Positions 13,900 through 25,217 of a DNA stretch of 64,000 nt are shown here, in pieces (position 1 is the first letter of the stretch; each line of letters starts with the position of its first letter). A model generated the notes under the pieces. That model saw only the letters and a program-made list of their open reading frames with translations, did no database searches and was not told the origin of the DNA. The DNA is from Flammula alnicola (lineage: Eukaryota; Basidiomycota; Agaricomycetes; Agaricales; Strophariaceae), in the NCBI GenBank assembly GCA_015499995.1, contig JADNRV010000038.1, forward strand, positions 62,001-126,000. The letters are read 5' to 3'. The translations under genes and the position numbers were made by a program.

Positions 13900-14340
13900 G
13901 CATCAGAACCCATGGAAAATCGAGCCTCGATGCAGACGGAATGTCTTCTCCTACTTGAGTTATTGATCACATCCTAGACGAGATTGATCTGACGAGAAAT
14001 AATCTCTCGGCTTTCAAAATCCTCTCACCGGCTTACCGCGAATTTTTTTGCAGGGCTTCTCCGCGTTGTCTCCATCCGTCATTCGCGAAGTTAGTGGCTT
14101 CTGACTGACCCTTGGACTAATACGTTTATTAATCCCTACATCAATCATTAAATCCATGTGACCACTTGGATGGTTTGATACGTATGTACAGCCACTTCGA
14201 TCGGGGGAGAATAATCTCTAATAGCCTAAAGCTAGAGTTAGACCACTCTTTTTCATATCTTGGAACAGACAGATGACCTGCAGGACCTGCAAGTTCGTTC
14301 AGAAATCATTCTCGACTGGACATTCCATCGATGCCCTTCC
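13900..14340 (+). pseudogene. Decayed F-box-like gene fragment
   Basis: Short pieces in changing frames mirror the intact gene just upstream. At about 13960-14090 one reads VIDHILDEIDLTRNNLSAFKI followed, after a frame change, by CRGLLRVVSIRHSR, which lines up with EDVLYLVLEEVITARDFSTLKA and CRSHLFRDVTIPF. At about 14265-14325 LEQTDDLQDLQVRSEIILDWTF lines up with IEHLQTLEIRSELELDWTSF. The spacing is shorter than in the intact gene and stops and frameshifts are frequent, so this is a tandem-duplicate relic and not a gene. Its outer limits are approximate. Confidence 0.6.
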
Positions 14341-16514
14341 CGATGTTTCCTGAAGTGAATATAAATTTCCAAAGCATCCCTCGATTTGCGTTGTTTTACG
14401 AAAGCAATGTCAACATGCCTGGACAATGGGTGGCGGTGTTAATGAGTGTCCGAAAATAGACCTCCATTGTGCATGCGGCGGAAGCTTTGGCCTCGAACTC
14501 GACTCCAGTCGCAACTACTTCAATTAATGGTCGATCAAGCGCTCATGATTTTTTTAGTGGAGGTGCAGGGGTGTCCGGGTACATATACGTAAGTAGTTAA
14601 AAAGTGAGGGCCGGGCCCCTGTAAGCCACTGATGACATTTCTCCAGTCCGCCTCGAAGCCTCATGAGGCGTCTATGTAGGTATTCATTTCGACACCCAAG
14701 GTTAACGCTTAAAATATAGAGACGTTAACATGAGTATAGTGATAGTTGACTCCAGGATTTGCATGGAGCCCGTTCGACCGCTAATCGTGTCCTTACAGGC
14801 ACGTCATGATCTACGCAAGTATGCCACCGGAATCCCCGGCTTTGATTCAGTAATCTGGCCTTTTGTATGGCCTCACCATGTCTGATAAGTAAATCTATAT
14901 AAAATCGAGGCTCAGAAGGACTGACAGGCTTTTACTTCACTTTTATTACTAGGTCTGAACGAACGCCGGAAGAGTCTGGACTTCAAGTTGACGGAGAATA
15001 AAATGCAAACCAAGCTTCATGGGGTTTCAATGAGAAAATATTGCTCGATTGCTGCTCCTCACTTATCCGGACTCGGATACTTACTGATGACTCGGGAATC
15101 GCCCACTGAAAATTCCCTGAGAATTCCAGAAGAGTTTTCCTTCCGTGTGCAGAAGAGACTGAAGAGTGGTCCAGAAGATCTAAAAAATTGTACATCGATA
15201 AGATATCAGCAGCCTCATTTTTCATAGGTATCCGTACCCAGGTAGAGGCATCAGATCTAGGTGCCTAAAGTGTAGAAGTTTCGAATTTCAAACCCAGGTC
15301 AACTGCCTCATTGTAGACACGCGCCAGCGCTGGAATAATGGTTAGACGACGCTGTACATGTCGGGGGATAAATTAAAAGGAGTAAATCAGCAGTCCACAT
15401 AGCCCATTGTTCGATATTCAGACATTGTTAGCCGTCCTTCAGTTGCGTATGCTGTCTACCGCCGCCGGCAACACGCACAGCGGGATTTCCTGGCACGCTT
15501 TTGGATACAATTTCGCCGTAGTGTATCCAAGACGATTCTGTACCTGAAAGACGAACATGTGGTGCCCCCGGACCATTTGACGAGAAAGGCACTGATGGAA
15601 TCCATAGTTGCTGTGGAGTACGAGCAGATTAATCACTACACGTTTTGTCTTTTTCCGAACGCTTTCAGCGGAGTTAATTCTTTCCAGCTGAATAGACAAT
15701 ATACTGTACAATGGCCTAGTAAACACCAGAACTAGTGGCGAACTGGTGATGAACACGATAAGGATAGCGCATGATTAAATACCTCCAAAATTGGTGCGAA
15801 AAAGCCTCGAGGACTATGCCTCCATTGAGTCGGGTGGCACCTCAAAGTTTCCGAAAGAGACAAAGGACGAAAGGAAGAAGCAGAAATAATCGACGTCCTT
15901 AAATACTCCGATTGGACTTCGATATGACTTCAAGACTAAATTGTAAGTTGCGTCCGAGTCACTGTTTATTCGTACTAGAGCCTGACGGAGTCTGCCCTCG
16001 GCGAGGACAACCAGGCTAGTACAGACTGGCTTCTCTCTGAGGTGGTTAACTGCGTGCTACCGAAGAGCGATTATCAATACACTTCCTTCTCTTTTCTAAC
16101 CCATAGACGAACCTGGAACCTAACGGCGAAGAACCAATAATAACGATGCCCGCGAGCTGAGCGGCCATTTTTGGTCGAAGTAAAAAAATATTTTGACAAT
16201 CGGCTACCAAGTACCAACCATCTAACAATCCCGAGGAGTCACAAACGCGGTTTTGTGGTCCACGAAAGGTCCAGAGTTCCACCTTTAGGCTAGTATTTCA
16301 ATTTAAATCTTGTGATGCAGTATGTGCTACAGCCATGGGCGAGGAACCTGCTTTCAATTGTGCGCGCAAATCGCATTCAAACACCACAGACTTTCGAATT
16401 GGACAATCAAAGTGGGAATGACAGACTGGGCCACAGGCGTTTTTTAAATGCATTTAAGTGCCACTTTCAAGTCTCTTCTTGAAATCAAAAACCTCGCCAC
16501 TGGATCGACGTGCC
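14341..16514. other. Gene-poor stretch
   Basis: More than 2 kb without a supportable gene. Minus-strand open frames at 15439-15756 and 16046-16282 have no recognisable motif and no splice context. The first 200 bases may hold more remains of the F-box relic. Confidence 0.5.
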
Positions 16515-17312
16515 ATGCAGGCCCATAACGCCTTCGCTTTCCAGATTCGCGACCATCACGAGCTTACCTATCTGCCGCCGCTGTTCTTGAGATTTACTAG
16601 GCCGCAAGCACCTGATGTCCTCTACGGCCACATTGTTTCAACCCCGGAGCGACCGCATGGGCCACTCGAGCCGGTCTTGTGCGTAGAGGAAAGAGGCCGA
16701 AGCGCGGAGTTCACCAACACGAGTGCCACCCATCAGAACTGGGCTGAAATATCGTACTCTCCGACAGATGGCCGGGAGATCCTGGCGGCCCCCTCTCTGG
16801 GGATTCAGGGAGTCCTGTTGTCTAATTTTTTGGACGACATCTCTGCTCTCTTCCCGGGAAGGTATGTTTTTTGTTAGTTTCCCTCTCTCTCGGCCAATGT
16901 GCTGAGTGGTCTATTATTAGGCGAGGCGCGTATAGCATGCGCACGCGGTACGGGTGCCAGCACTGGGAGTGCGATCTCAGTCTGACGGACCGCATCGTTG
17001 TTAGGACGTCCTACCAGCAGAGCGAGGTACGTAATGATCATAGTACTAGTATTCAGAGCGCTTAATTACCCATACTCATGCGTACACATTTCTCAGAACC
17101 TCGGTGTCACTTTTGGCGCTTCTCATCCTCAGGGCTGGCCGTTCTCGTTCGAATTGGCGATTGAATTCCTCGACAGGAATTCTTTTGACCTCGAAGTCGC
17201 CGTGAACGGTACAGGCGCGACGGAGACGTATTCCGACACGGAGTCGGATAACCTCGTCTATGCAGCTGTCCTCGCTGCATACATTATGAACCAGACAATC
17301 TGGAACCACTAG
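16515..17312 (+). CDS. Hypothetical protein, 222 aa, three exons
   Basis: The exons 16515-16861, 16921-17026 and 17097-17312 are joined by clean GTATG...TTAG and GTACG...TCAG introns and give one continuous frame. The protein begins MQAHNAFAFQIRDHHELTYL and continues FLRFTRPQAPDVLYGHIV. It then has a Gly/Tyr-containing central part (GAYSMRTRYGCQHWECDLSL) and a C-terminus with WPFSFELAIEFLDRNSFDL and VYAAVLAAYIMNQTIWNH. Alternating hydrophobic and polar residues suggest a beta-rich fold. There is no signal peptide or obvious membrane span. A tubby-like or DUF6593-type barrel, common in mushrooms, is possible but not demonstrated. I do not recognise a function. Confidence 0.65.
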
Positions 17313-17897
17313 ACCGTCACCGATCTGCTGCTGGACCCCTTATCTTCTCTGTTGTCCTGTTATACATATGTTGCTTTCTTTTTTTCTTTTTTTTTGCTGT
17401 TTCCATGCTCTGCGTTTTTGTTTGTGCTTTCATTGTTTAGGTTGAATAACCCACAGTCTAGTAATCGCTCTTCTGAGCAGAAGAGGCCCATTCCACGTAT
17501 AGTCTACAGCATATTGCAGATCCAGAATTACTCAGGATACTTACCCAGGAACGACTCATACATAGCACAATAATACAAATATAATCATTGTAATCACTCT
17601 TCTTAGCAGAAGCACCACAAAATCTATATAGTTTGTCCTTCAGAAGATTCAGGCGCAATCTCTTACAACCAATGTCTCAAGGAAGATGTCAGTAAAAAGG
17701 CTTTAAATTAATAAGGCAACAATGTGATAAAAAGTGGATAAGCAGGCGTAGAGATAGAGTGCACAACAGTAAAAATGAAGGAAAATTTGGATTATTGATC
17801 GAAGGATCCCAGTGTATCGGGCGCCTCTATGTATTTGTTTCTATTGTCCACCACGACGTTGGCCGAACGAGACGCAGGGGATATAAACGCATTAACC
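17313..17897. other. Intergenic region between convergent genes, with a short repeated hairpin
   Basis: Probable 3' UTRs of the flanking genes. Two near-identical 23-bp copies, 17461-17483 and 17590-17612, each carry CTTCT(G/T)AGCAGAAG, an inverted repeat able to form a short hairpin. No coding region was seen. Confidence 0.5.
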
Positions 17898-19689
17898 TTA
17901 AACAGTGAGAAGCATCTTCGCCGGGTCCTCTAAATATTGCTTGAGTTTCACTGTTATAAGGGGACATTACATCAACGATGAGGGAAAATCGTGCAGATGA
18001 AAAACGGCGTACCGAGGAAGGTCACGGCTTCACGGCCGTCGAGGATGCGATGGTCGTAGGTCAGGGCGACGATCATGATAGGACGAATCACGACCTGTCC
18101 GTTGACAGCTACGGGGCGGTCGTTGATCGCGTGCATGCCGAGGACGGCTGCTTGTGGCAAGTTGATGATGGGTGTCCCGTAGAGCGAACCAAAGACGCCT
18201 CCGTTGGAGCTACAAGACAGGAAAAAGTGTTAAACGTGAGAGAAATCATATCGAAAGTGAGCGTACATGGTGAAGGTGCCACCAGCCATATCTTCAAGAC
18301 CAAGTTTACCAGCACGAGCCTAGAAGTATCGCAAGTATATCAATATTTGAACGTACGGAGAGTAGATACAATTGAATGTCGAGGTTAAAAGAGAACGCAC
18401 CTTTGCGCCCAAAGCGGCGATCTCCTTCTCAATCTCAATCAAGCCCATGGACTCGGCGTTTCTCACGACGGGAGTGACCAGACCCTTCGGGGTTGCAACG
18501 GCCACACTCAAGTCGACGTAATCGCGGTACACGATTTCCTCGCCCTCAATGCTCGCATTCGCGGCGGGGATCTCCTTCAGCGCAAGCGCAGAGGCACGCG
18601 CAAAGAAGGACATGAAGCCCAACTTCACGCCATGCTCATCCAAGATGGAAGTCTTGTATTTCTTGCGCATCGCGACGAGCGCCGACATGTCGACTTCGTT
18701 GAAGGTCGTCAACGACGCGGCGGCGTTCTGGGATTCCTTGAGACGCTCGGCGATGCGCAGACGCATACGGTTCATTTTCACCTACAATGATGTGTGAGAT
18801 TGGAAACTATTCCAGTTGAGGTGATTCTGATGCGAACCCGGGTTTCGTTTCTGCTTCCAGCAACAGGTTTGGGGGGCGCAGGCGCGGTCTCTTTTTCCAC
18901 TTTCTTGGGTTTTTGCTCTTCCTTAGGTTTTGGGACCTCCGCCTTCTTCTCACTTACGGAAGGGGTGGGAGGTTTAGGAGCACTGGGCTCTGTGGGTTTT
19001 GGTTTCGCCTCAGTCTCAGCGGGGGGTTTCTCTTCCTTCGGAGGAGCTTCTTTAATTTCGGGTTAGTGCCTGCTTCAAGAGGAGCTAGAAGTGTATGACG
19101 TACCTCGGCTGACCTCACCCGCTTCAAGCACAAAGAGATCCTGGCCTACTGTCACTGTATCCTCCTCATTGGCAAGTAGTTTAACGATAGTTCCGGCTTG
19201 GGGCGCGTTCACTGAGACGTCAATCTAGTTCCAGAAACAAAACGCGAAAACCGCCGAAGAATACCGAACGAAAAATTAGCGTTCGGAGGAGACCGCTATC
19301 ACTTCAAACGCACCTTATCAGTCTCAATGGTGGCGACCTCCTCATCTGCAGTGACGGTATCTCCTACTTGTTTTAACCACGTCTTTAGTGTGCCCTCGCT
19401 AATGGACTCGGCCATTTGAGGTACTTTGATGGTCTCCGCTATTCGATTCTCGGGTCAAATGATGTTCAAACATTTTCGGAAACGGCGTACAAACCTTGAA
19501 GAAGGCGAGACGAATGGAACTGGGCCATCCTTGCACGATTTCTGTGCCAAAAACAATTAGCTCTCTCAGTCCGTTTCGCGGGTAGCCCTTCACCAGGACG
19601 GCTTACAATAATCTCGAAGCATCTTGCAAGTGCTGTGTGCGCAGGATCCCGCGACCGCGCGCAACGGCAATGATACGTTTTGACAGCAT
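17898..19689 (-). CDS. KGD2: Dihydrolipoyllysine succinyltransferase, E2 of mitochondrial 2-oxoglutarate dehydrogenase
   Basis: This is the core enzyme of the 2-oxoglutarate dehydrogenase complex of the TCA cycle; it transfers the succinyl group from lipoyllysine to CoA in the mitochondrial matrix. The ATG at 19689 starts a classic matrix presequence ([20 protein letters not shown], then FHSSRLLQ) spread over two exons. The lipoyl domain follows ([20 protein letters not shown], with ETDK carrying the lipoylated lysine) and ends near [13 protein letters not shown] Pro/Lys/Glu-rich linker comes next. The catalytic domain runs from [20 protein letters not shown] through [20 protein letters not shown] to the active-site motif DHRILDG, ending [12 protein letters not shown]. 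As in the 2-oxoglutarate E2 of fungi, no peripheral-subunit-binding domain is seen. About eight exons join in frame with consensus splice sites. Confidence 0.95.
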
Positions 19690-20492
19690 TAGTAGGACTT
19701 ATATGTGGCCTGGAAGTGGGGGGAGTTTGGCGGATAACGTTGCCAGCTATCCATACGGTAATGTATTTGCTTCCGAGTGCCATTTTCCGCTGGACGACAC
19801 AAGTGTAAATAAATTTCGGCCTCCCACGGGAGCCCACGGGCCATCCTACTCCCGGCACGGCACGCGGGATCATCGGCCTCTCCGTATGCATCGGTGACAA
19901 TCCCGTCTCCGTACAGAATGACTCCAGCTAAAAAGTCAAGAGGGACTTGTACTATTATCGCATGTTTAGCGCTGGTCCGAAGTCGACGTCGGCGCAATCT
20001 GGGGCTAATCAACTCAGATAGATTACGCCTCTGTGAAACCGTTTCATGTATCAGCCGAAAAGTTGCATAGAAGTTAGAACAGCCAATGCGGTAACAAACG
20101 ACACACGTAGCGGAATGAGCTAGTCTCTTAAAACAGACCTTATAAATCAAATGATAATCGATTATAGCTGAGTGAGCTAGAGGGTATTTTCGTTGCCAGG
20201 GCCAGTTCCGAGAGAGTAGGTGGTGGAAACAAAAGGCTGGAAACTTCGTTGAAGTATGGATGATCATCGATCAACGCTTATATCCAGTCGCCTATCGCCC
20301 AGATGACAGCGGAATAAAGTTCAATAAACCTTGTTCGCAAATTGAATGCGGACGAGCCTACATTAAGCGAGGTGGATTAATTCTGTTAAATGACGCCCTT
20401 TGGTATATATCCAGGTAGCGTTTCTAGTATTGCAGATCTACTGTACATTGGCAAAAAAATAATTTGATGTTCTTTTCTTCCCGTTGGAGTTG
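19690..20492. other. Region between the E2 gene and homoserine dehydrogenase gene
   Basis: Both flanking genes are on the minus strand, so this holds the promoter of the E2 gene (right of 19689) and the 3' UTR of the homoserine dehydrogenase gene. No other gene was seen. Confidence 0.5.
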
Positions 20493-21866
20493 TTACGCCA
20501 ACTTCAATAGGTCTCCCAAGACGCCCATTGCGGTGACGGCGGCCCCAGCACCGGCACCCTGGACGATTAGGGGACGAGGACTATACCTCCCGGTGTGGAA
20601 CATGATAATATTATCCGAACCACCCAATGAGGTAGCAAATGGATGGTCGATGGGGTATCTGCAACGCTCCGTGAGTCAACTTAGCGGCAAGGAAGGATGA
20701 TAAACCATACTTTTCCAGTCCAGCTCTGACCTGCCCCCGGCAACGTCCACAACGCCCACGAATCGCAGGACTTTGTTTTCTTTGCTTGCTTCTATACGTA
20801 ATTTGGCAAACTCTTCGTCGAATTCTGGGAGCCGTTTGATAAATTCATCTCCGGTTGGTATGCCTTCAAGAGCGGCAGGAATAAGTGACGCGGTTTCGAC
20901 CGATGCAAATGATTGTAGAGATGGTAGCGTCGAGGGAGTCGCAGAGGGCGCAGAAGAAATCAGCCTCGACAGAATCGTAAGTTTACGAGCAACATCGAAG
21001 CCATTGAGATCATCAGCGGGGTGAGGTTCCTGCAATATATTAAGTCATGGATCAAAATGTCAACAACGATGAAGGACCTACAGTGTAGCCCTTCTCTCTT
21101 GCAACGGCGACGACGGAAGAAAACGCTGGTCCGTCTGGCTTTCCGGTAGAAAATTCGTTGAAGATATAGCTCATCGTTCCAGAGAAGACACCTTCAATTT
21201 TGATAATCTAGTGGGGTTAGTTCAAACCTCCTTGTTTAACCATCAACATACCTTATCGCCTGTCGCCAACAATTCTTTTAGGGGTGCGATTACAGGCAAA
21301 CCAGCGCCGACAGTAGCTTCATTCAAGAACTTGGCTCCACTCTCCTGACTAGCGCTCAATATTTTCGCGAATAACTCTGCCTCGCCAGAGAATGCTTTCT
21401 TGTTGGGAGTGACGACGTTGATTCCTTCCTTCAACCAGACCGGATATAAATTCGCCACCTCTTCCGACGAAGTGTTGTCCACCAACGCAACTCGTTCGTT
21501 CTCGGCAACCAATTGCGTCAATTGAGCAGTGAGCGCCTTCAGGTCCGCCGGAGCTGGAGACGAAGCCAACAGCGATTTCCAGGATGCATTGGGTTCGATT
21601 GGGTTTGCCTTTCCAGTGAAAAGAGATCGCGATGAAGATGTGAGCGAGACAAGTTTGAACGGGGATACTTGTGGCGGGATGGAGAGAAGCTGATTGATCA
21701 ACTCGGATCCCACGAGTCCGACGCCCACGACAGCCACAAGGATCTTTTGTTCTCTAGCAGATGGAGACATGATGGATCGAGAGAGAACAGAGGCTTTGAA
21801 AATCGGCAAAGTTGGGCGGAGAATTCGGGCGATCGATAGCGACAACATGCGTGATGTCGCCACCAT
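20493..21866 (-). CDS. HOM6: Homoserine dehydrogenase
   Basis: It reduces aspartate semialdehyde to homoserine with NAD(P)H, the branch step toward threonine and methionine. The main exon (to about 21250) has the Rossmann motif [16 protein letters not shown], then [10 protein letters not shown] and [20 protein letters not shown]. The next exons give [19 protein letters not shown] and the catalytic-lysine region [17 protein letters not shown]. The C-terminus returns to the nucleotide domain ([20 protein letters not shown]) and ends GDLLKLA. The frame has two candidate starts, ATG 21866 and ATG 21770. The first adds 32 residues rich in Arg, Ser and Leu ([20 protein letters not shown]) that resemble a mitochondrial targeting signal, while family members usually start close to the second. 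No ACT domain is present. Confidence 0.94.
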
Positions 21867-22594
21867 CGATCCATGATGCAGACTTCCTCCTAACCATCAT
21901 CATAAATTGCCGCTGGCACCCCAAGAGTGTTATTACTATGGGTTATAAAACTGAAAGAAAAAAATGACGAGGAAAATTGGTGAGATATGGTTTTATAATT
22001 GGTGTATTGCCCATTTTCCATTCATGTTGACGGCGTCGTGCACGGTACATTCAGGTCTCGCGAATTCAGCTAGTCGCATTCCTAAAGATTGACGGCCGCC
22101 TTTGAGAAAAGTTTACTTGAATGTCTGCTCTGCTGCCCGTTTCGTCGAACCTCCAGAGATACGAGCGATAATTATCTCGCTGAATCCACATGACTGAGTA
22201 TATGTTATCCTCCGGCAGTCATTACTATCGCCCATGCATTATCGTTGAAACCCACACATCACTAGGAGAGGAAGACGACAATCAACCCGGGGAACACCTA
22301 TCATTTAGGAACGTGCTTGAGGACATGATCGTGAGTAGTCTTTTTTCTCTTTCACTGTCGCATATTTTCTTTGATATTTCTAGGTGCCATACCTGAAACG
22401 CCTACCGTAAGCCATGTGAGTCTCCGGGCGCGGCCTCCTCACAATCCGACAACTGCCTTTATCCCGATGGTAACAATACTAGTCCAAAGCATGCTAATTG
22501 TAACGGCTGAGACTTTCTGGACATTGTGGGACCAACTGTATTGCAGTTGGGCACATTCTCCTAGTGCTGACCTTCCTATTCATGAACGCTTTCC
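21867..22594. other. Intergenic region between two minus-strand genes
   Basis: It should contain the homoserine dehydrogenase promoter at its left end and the 3' UTR of the acetyltransferase gene at its right end. Open frames near 22190-22660 on the + strand show no motif. Confidence 0.5.
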
Positions 22595-23332
22595 TCAATC
22601 GCTGTCACCAAGAGCGGACTCCTCAACGTCGAGCACTAGTCGGTTCTCTCCGGCTTCACTTTGACGCGCATTCCACCATTCTGGAGTCGCAACGAACTCC
22701 CAATCATTCTTTTCCTCCCTCCATTGTGCTGGAACCCCGAATTTCTTCTCCATCAGGCTGCGCATGGGGAGATTGTCTTTGTGTGTGCCCAGGTTGATCC
22801 GTTCGAGTCCTAGGTGGTCGAATCCGTAGGCGAAAGTCATGTCGAGCGCCTCCACAGCGTATCCTTTGCCTCGGACCAAGGGCCCGCTCATGAGCATGAT
22901 GCCACATTCCCCAGTTTTCGCCACGAGGTCCAGAGATCCAAACCCTGTCTCGCCGATGGTTGCCATTGCATCGCCGCTTTCTCCTACAGGCCCCTGCTCG
23001 CGTACTTCGCTGGGGCTGCTCTCTCGAATATCGGTGGAGACTTCATTCTCTAGGGTACTTTGGTTTGGCGAGAGCAAAACAATGGCGAGGGAAAGTCCAG
23101 TGATTCCTGATTCCACGCGCCATTTTTTGATCTGCTTTTCGTTTGAAGCGACCGTAATTGGGGATTTTGGCGAACGGATGTGTGGGAGAAACGTCGTGCA
23201 GAGTGGATCATGTGCACGTGCAGTGAATGAATACGCGTCGCTGTGGATGGGCGAGCGCAGGAGGATTCGAGATGATGGGGAGCGAGATCGTATAGTGACG
23301 AGACGGGCTCCTGGTGTTACTGACGTCGACAT
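22595..23332 (-). CDS. GNAT-family N-acetyltransferase (RimJ/RimL-like)
   Basis: A 245-residue, intronless reading frame of the GNAT acetyltransferase superfamily. The C-terminal half holds the acetyl-CoA site: strand beta4 CGIMLMSGPLVRGKGYAVEAL with the (R/Q)xxGxG/A loop as VRGKGYA, then MTFAYGFDHLGLERINLGTH and NLPMRSLMEKKFG. This arrangement is typical of RimJ/RimL-type or spermidine-type enzymes that modify amino groups of proteins or small molecules; the substrate cannot be read from the sequence. The first 60 residues include LLRSPIHSDAYSFTARAHDP, the usual first beta-alpha unit. A Ser/Glu-rich insertion sits around residues 85-120. No signal peptide is present. Confidence 0.85.
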   Translation of the reverse strand: MSTSVTPGARLVTIRSRSPSSRILLRSPIHSDAYSFTARAHDPLCTTFLPHIRSPKSPITVASNEKQIKKWRVESGITGLSLAIVLLSPNQSTLENEVSTDIRESSPSEVREQGPVGESGDAMATIGETGFGSLDLVAKTGECGIMLMSGPLVRGKGYAVEALDMTFAYGFDHLGLERINLGTHKDNLPMRSLMEKKFGVPAQWREEKNDWEFVATPEWWNARQSEAGENRLVLDVEESALGDSD

Positions 23333-23816
23333 ATCGGCAGATGGTAGGTCGTTCTTTGGTGCTTAGTTTTGCGTTTAACTTGTTATCTTTTCACTTGGCC
23401 TCATGCTCGCATGACTCGAGATTATTGCTGGATTCGGGGCCGACTTTATGCATCCATGTGGCGGACGGGGAGGTTTGACATGTGTGTCAGCTCGATGGGG
23501 ATTTAGAAAGCTTAACTTTTTGAGTATTAGAACCGCCTTAAGCTCGGAGACATGTGCATTGATCAAAGAGTTCCCTTATCTTACGCGATTGCAATACACT
23601 GGAAATATTTCACCAACGCTCTAGCTCCTTGACAAGAAAAGGTCTGTCGTCTGTTGTGATAAAGACTCATTCTGTCCAACTGCGAAAGCGAACAACATAT
23701 AGCATGTTGTAGTGCGTTGTGTAAGAAAGATGCAAAAAAAGCGTCCTAGATTCCATTAGAAAGGTCCAATTCTTATTTAAACAACAATAAAATCCTCGAA
23801 GACTATCCATCACTCA
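23333..23816. other. Short intergenic region
   Basis: Acetyltransferase promoter at the left end and carbonic anhydrase 3' UTR at the right end. Nothing else was recognised. Confidence 0.5.
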
Positions 23817-25217
23817 TTAATTTCTGTTAGGCCACATCGGCGCGAGACTTCGCTTTGCCTGACAGAGCTTCTCGCAACGTTTGATCGAGACCACATGAGC
23901 GCCTGCGGACCCCTTCATCTCTTCCGTGGTAGCAGTCGCCATGGAGGATGCCGCGCTCGAGGTCGTGTTGGCGATTTCATGAGTAGCCGCAGACGTTGAG
24001 ACTTCATGGACAGCGGCAGACGCAACAGCCGATTTAGCGACAGCGTCGAAAGGAGGGGCAGGGATAGCCTTTCCAGGTGGGCCGACAGAAATTCCAAGGT
24101 CGCGAATTTCTCCGTTCTCGATATCGTAAACCCAGCCATGGATGAAGACGTCGGTGAGAGCACCTCTCTCAGCTCGCGTTACTTTCCCAGTGGCGGTGGC
24201 TGCTGTCAAAGCCGCAAAGTGCTAATTGTGGACTGACGTCAGTAGAAGGGGCAGAGACACGGATTTTATATACTTACGTTAGAAATGACAGAGTCAGCTG
24301 CGATGCGACGAACGCCAGCCTTGACGTTCTCCTCGACAAGGGCGCGAAAACCCGCTGAATTTAACATTAGTCACCAATTGAATGCAGAGATAAAATACTG
24401 ACGCTCTGTGACATCGGGCTCCTCAATCACAGATAAAGCCGCGTTCTTGGAACGGAGTTCCACGATCTCAGTCCTGAAGAGATTGGGAGATCAACAAATA
24501 AGCAAAATATGTGAAATGGCTCTCCAAATACCTATTCGAAGTGCGGAATATTTCACGAATAGGCTCAATCCAGTTTTGAATAGCGCCATTGGCAGCGTCG
24601 ATTTGATTGACCGGAGGAGAGGCAATCGAGGCAGCAACGCCACCGCAGCCATAGTGGCCCATGACAATAATGTGGTTCACGCCTAGTTCAGCGACAGCGT
24701 ACGAGAGAACAGATTGACTGAAAAGACTCGTTTAGCGAGGCTAAATTACAAGAAATAAAGTGCCACCCACGCATTGGCATCGGAGCTCTGGAACTGATTG
24801 GCAATGTTGCGCTGCGTGAACAGGGTCCCAGGCTTCGCATTGAAGACAGTACCTTCGCTAACGCGACTGTCAGAGCATCCTATGAACATGAAAGGAGGGG
24901 CTGTAATACACACAGGCGATTTAAAAATACTTCCTGTTGCATACATAAAATACAAAATACACACCTTGCCCCTCGTCAGTCAAAGTCTTCAGGAGTGCAG
25001 GGTCAGACTTGGCAATGTTTTCGCGGAATGCCTTGTTTCCAGTTGAAAGCAGCTCAAGTCCCGCAACCGAGGTGGCAGCCTCTGTAGTAGTTTCACGAGC
25101 GATCCTTGCAGATTGTGCCCGTCCAACGATGCGCAGCTCCTCGACTTGATGAGTTGGGTGGGTAAAGACAGTGGAGATAGCCGCGAAGGCGACAAACGCA
25201 AGGCCAGAGGTATGCAT
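23817..25217 (-). CDS. Secreted beta-class carbonic anhydrase
   Basis: A zinc enzyme interconverting CO2 and bicarbonate. The ATG at 25217 starts a signal peptide (MHTSGLAFVAFAAISTVFT) with a likely cleavage before HPTHQVEEL, so the enzyme should leave the cell or enter the secretory route; most fungal beta enzymes are cytosolic or mitochondrial. Catalytic motifs lie on successive exons: PFMFIGCSDSRVSEGTVF (zinc Cys plus the Asp-Arg dyad), LFTQRNIANQF, and VMGHYGCGGVAASI (zinc His and Cys). Later come GFRALVEENVKAGVRRI and ALTDVFIHGWVYDIENGEIR. After the conserved fold there is an unusual tail of about 90 residues rich in Ala, Ser and Thr (from AIPAPPFDAVAKSA), ending MWPNRN. At least six exons are joined by short introns. 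The secretion claim is inference from the N-terminus. Confidence 0.92.

Noticed and set aside
15439..15756. Minus-strand open frame of 105 codons
   Set aside because: Hydrophobic start but no recognisable domain, and isolated in a gene-poor stretch.
19466..19900. Longer N-terminal reading frame for the 2-oxoglutarate dehydrogenase E2
   Set aside because: It runs through an intron; splicing from the ATG at 19689 gives a proper presequence in frame with the lipoyl domain.
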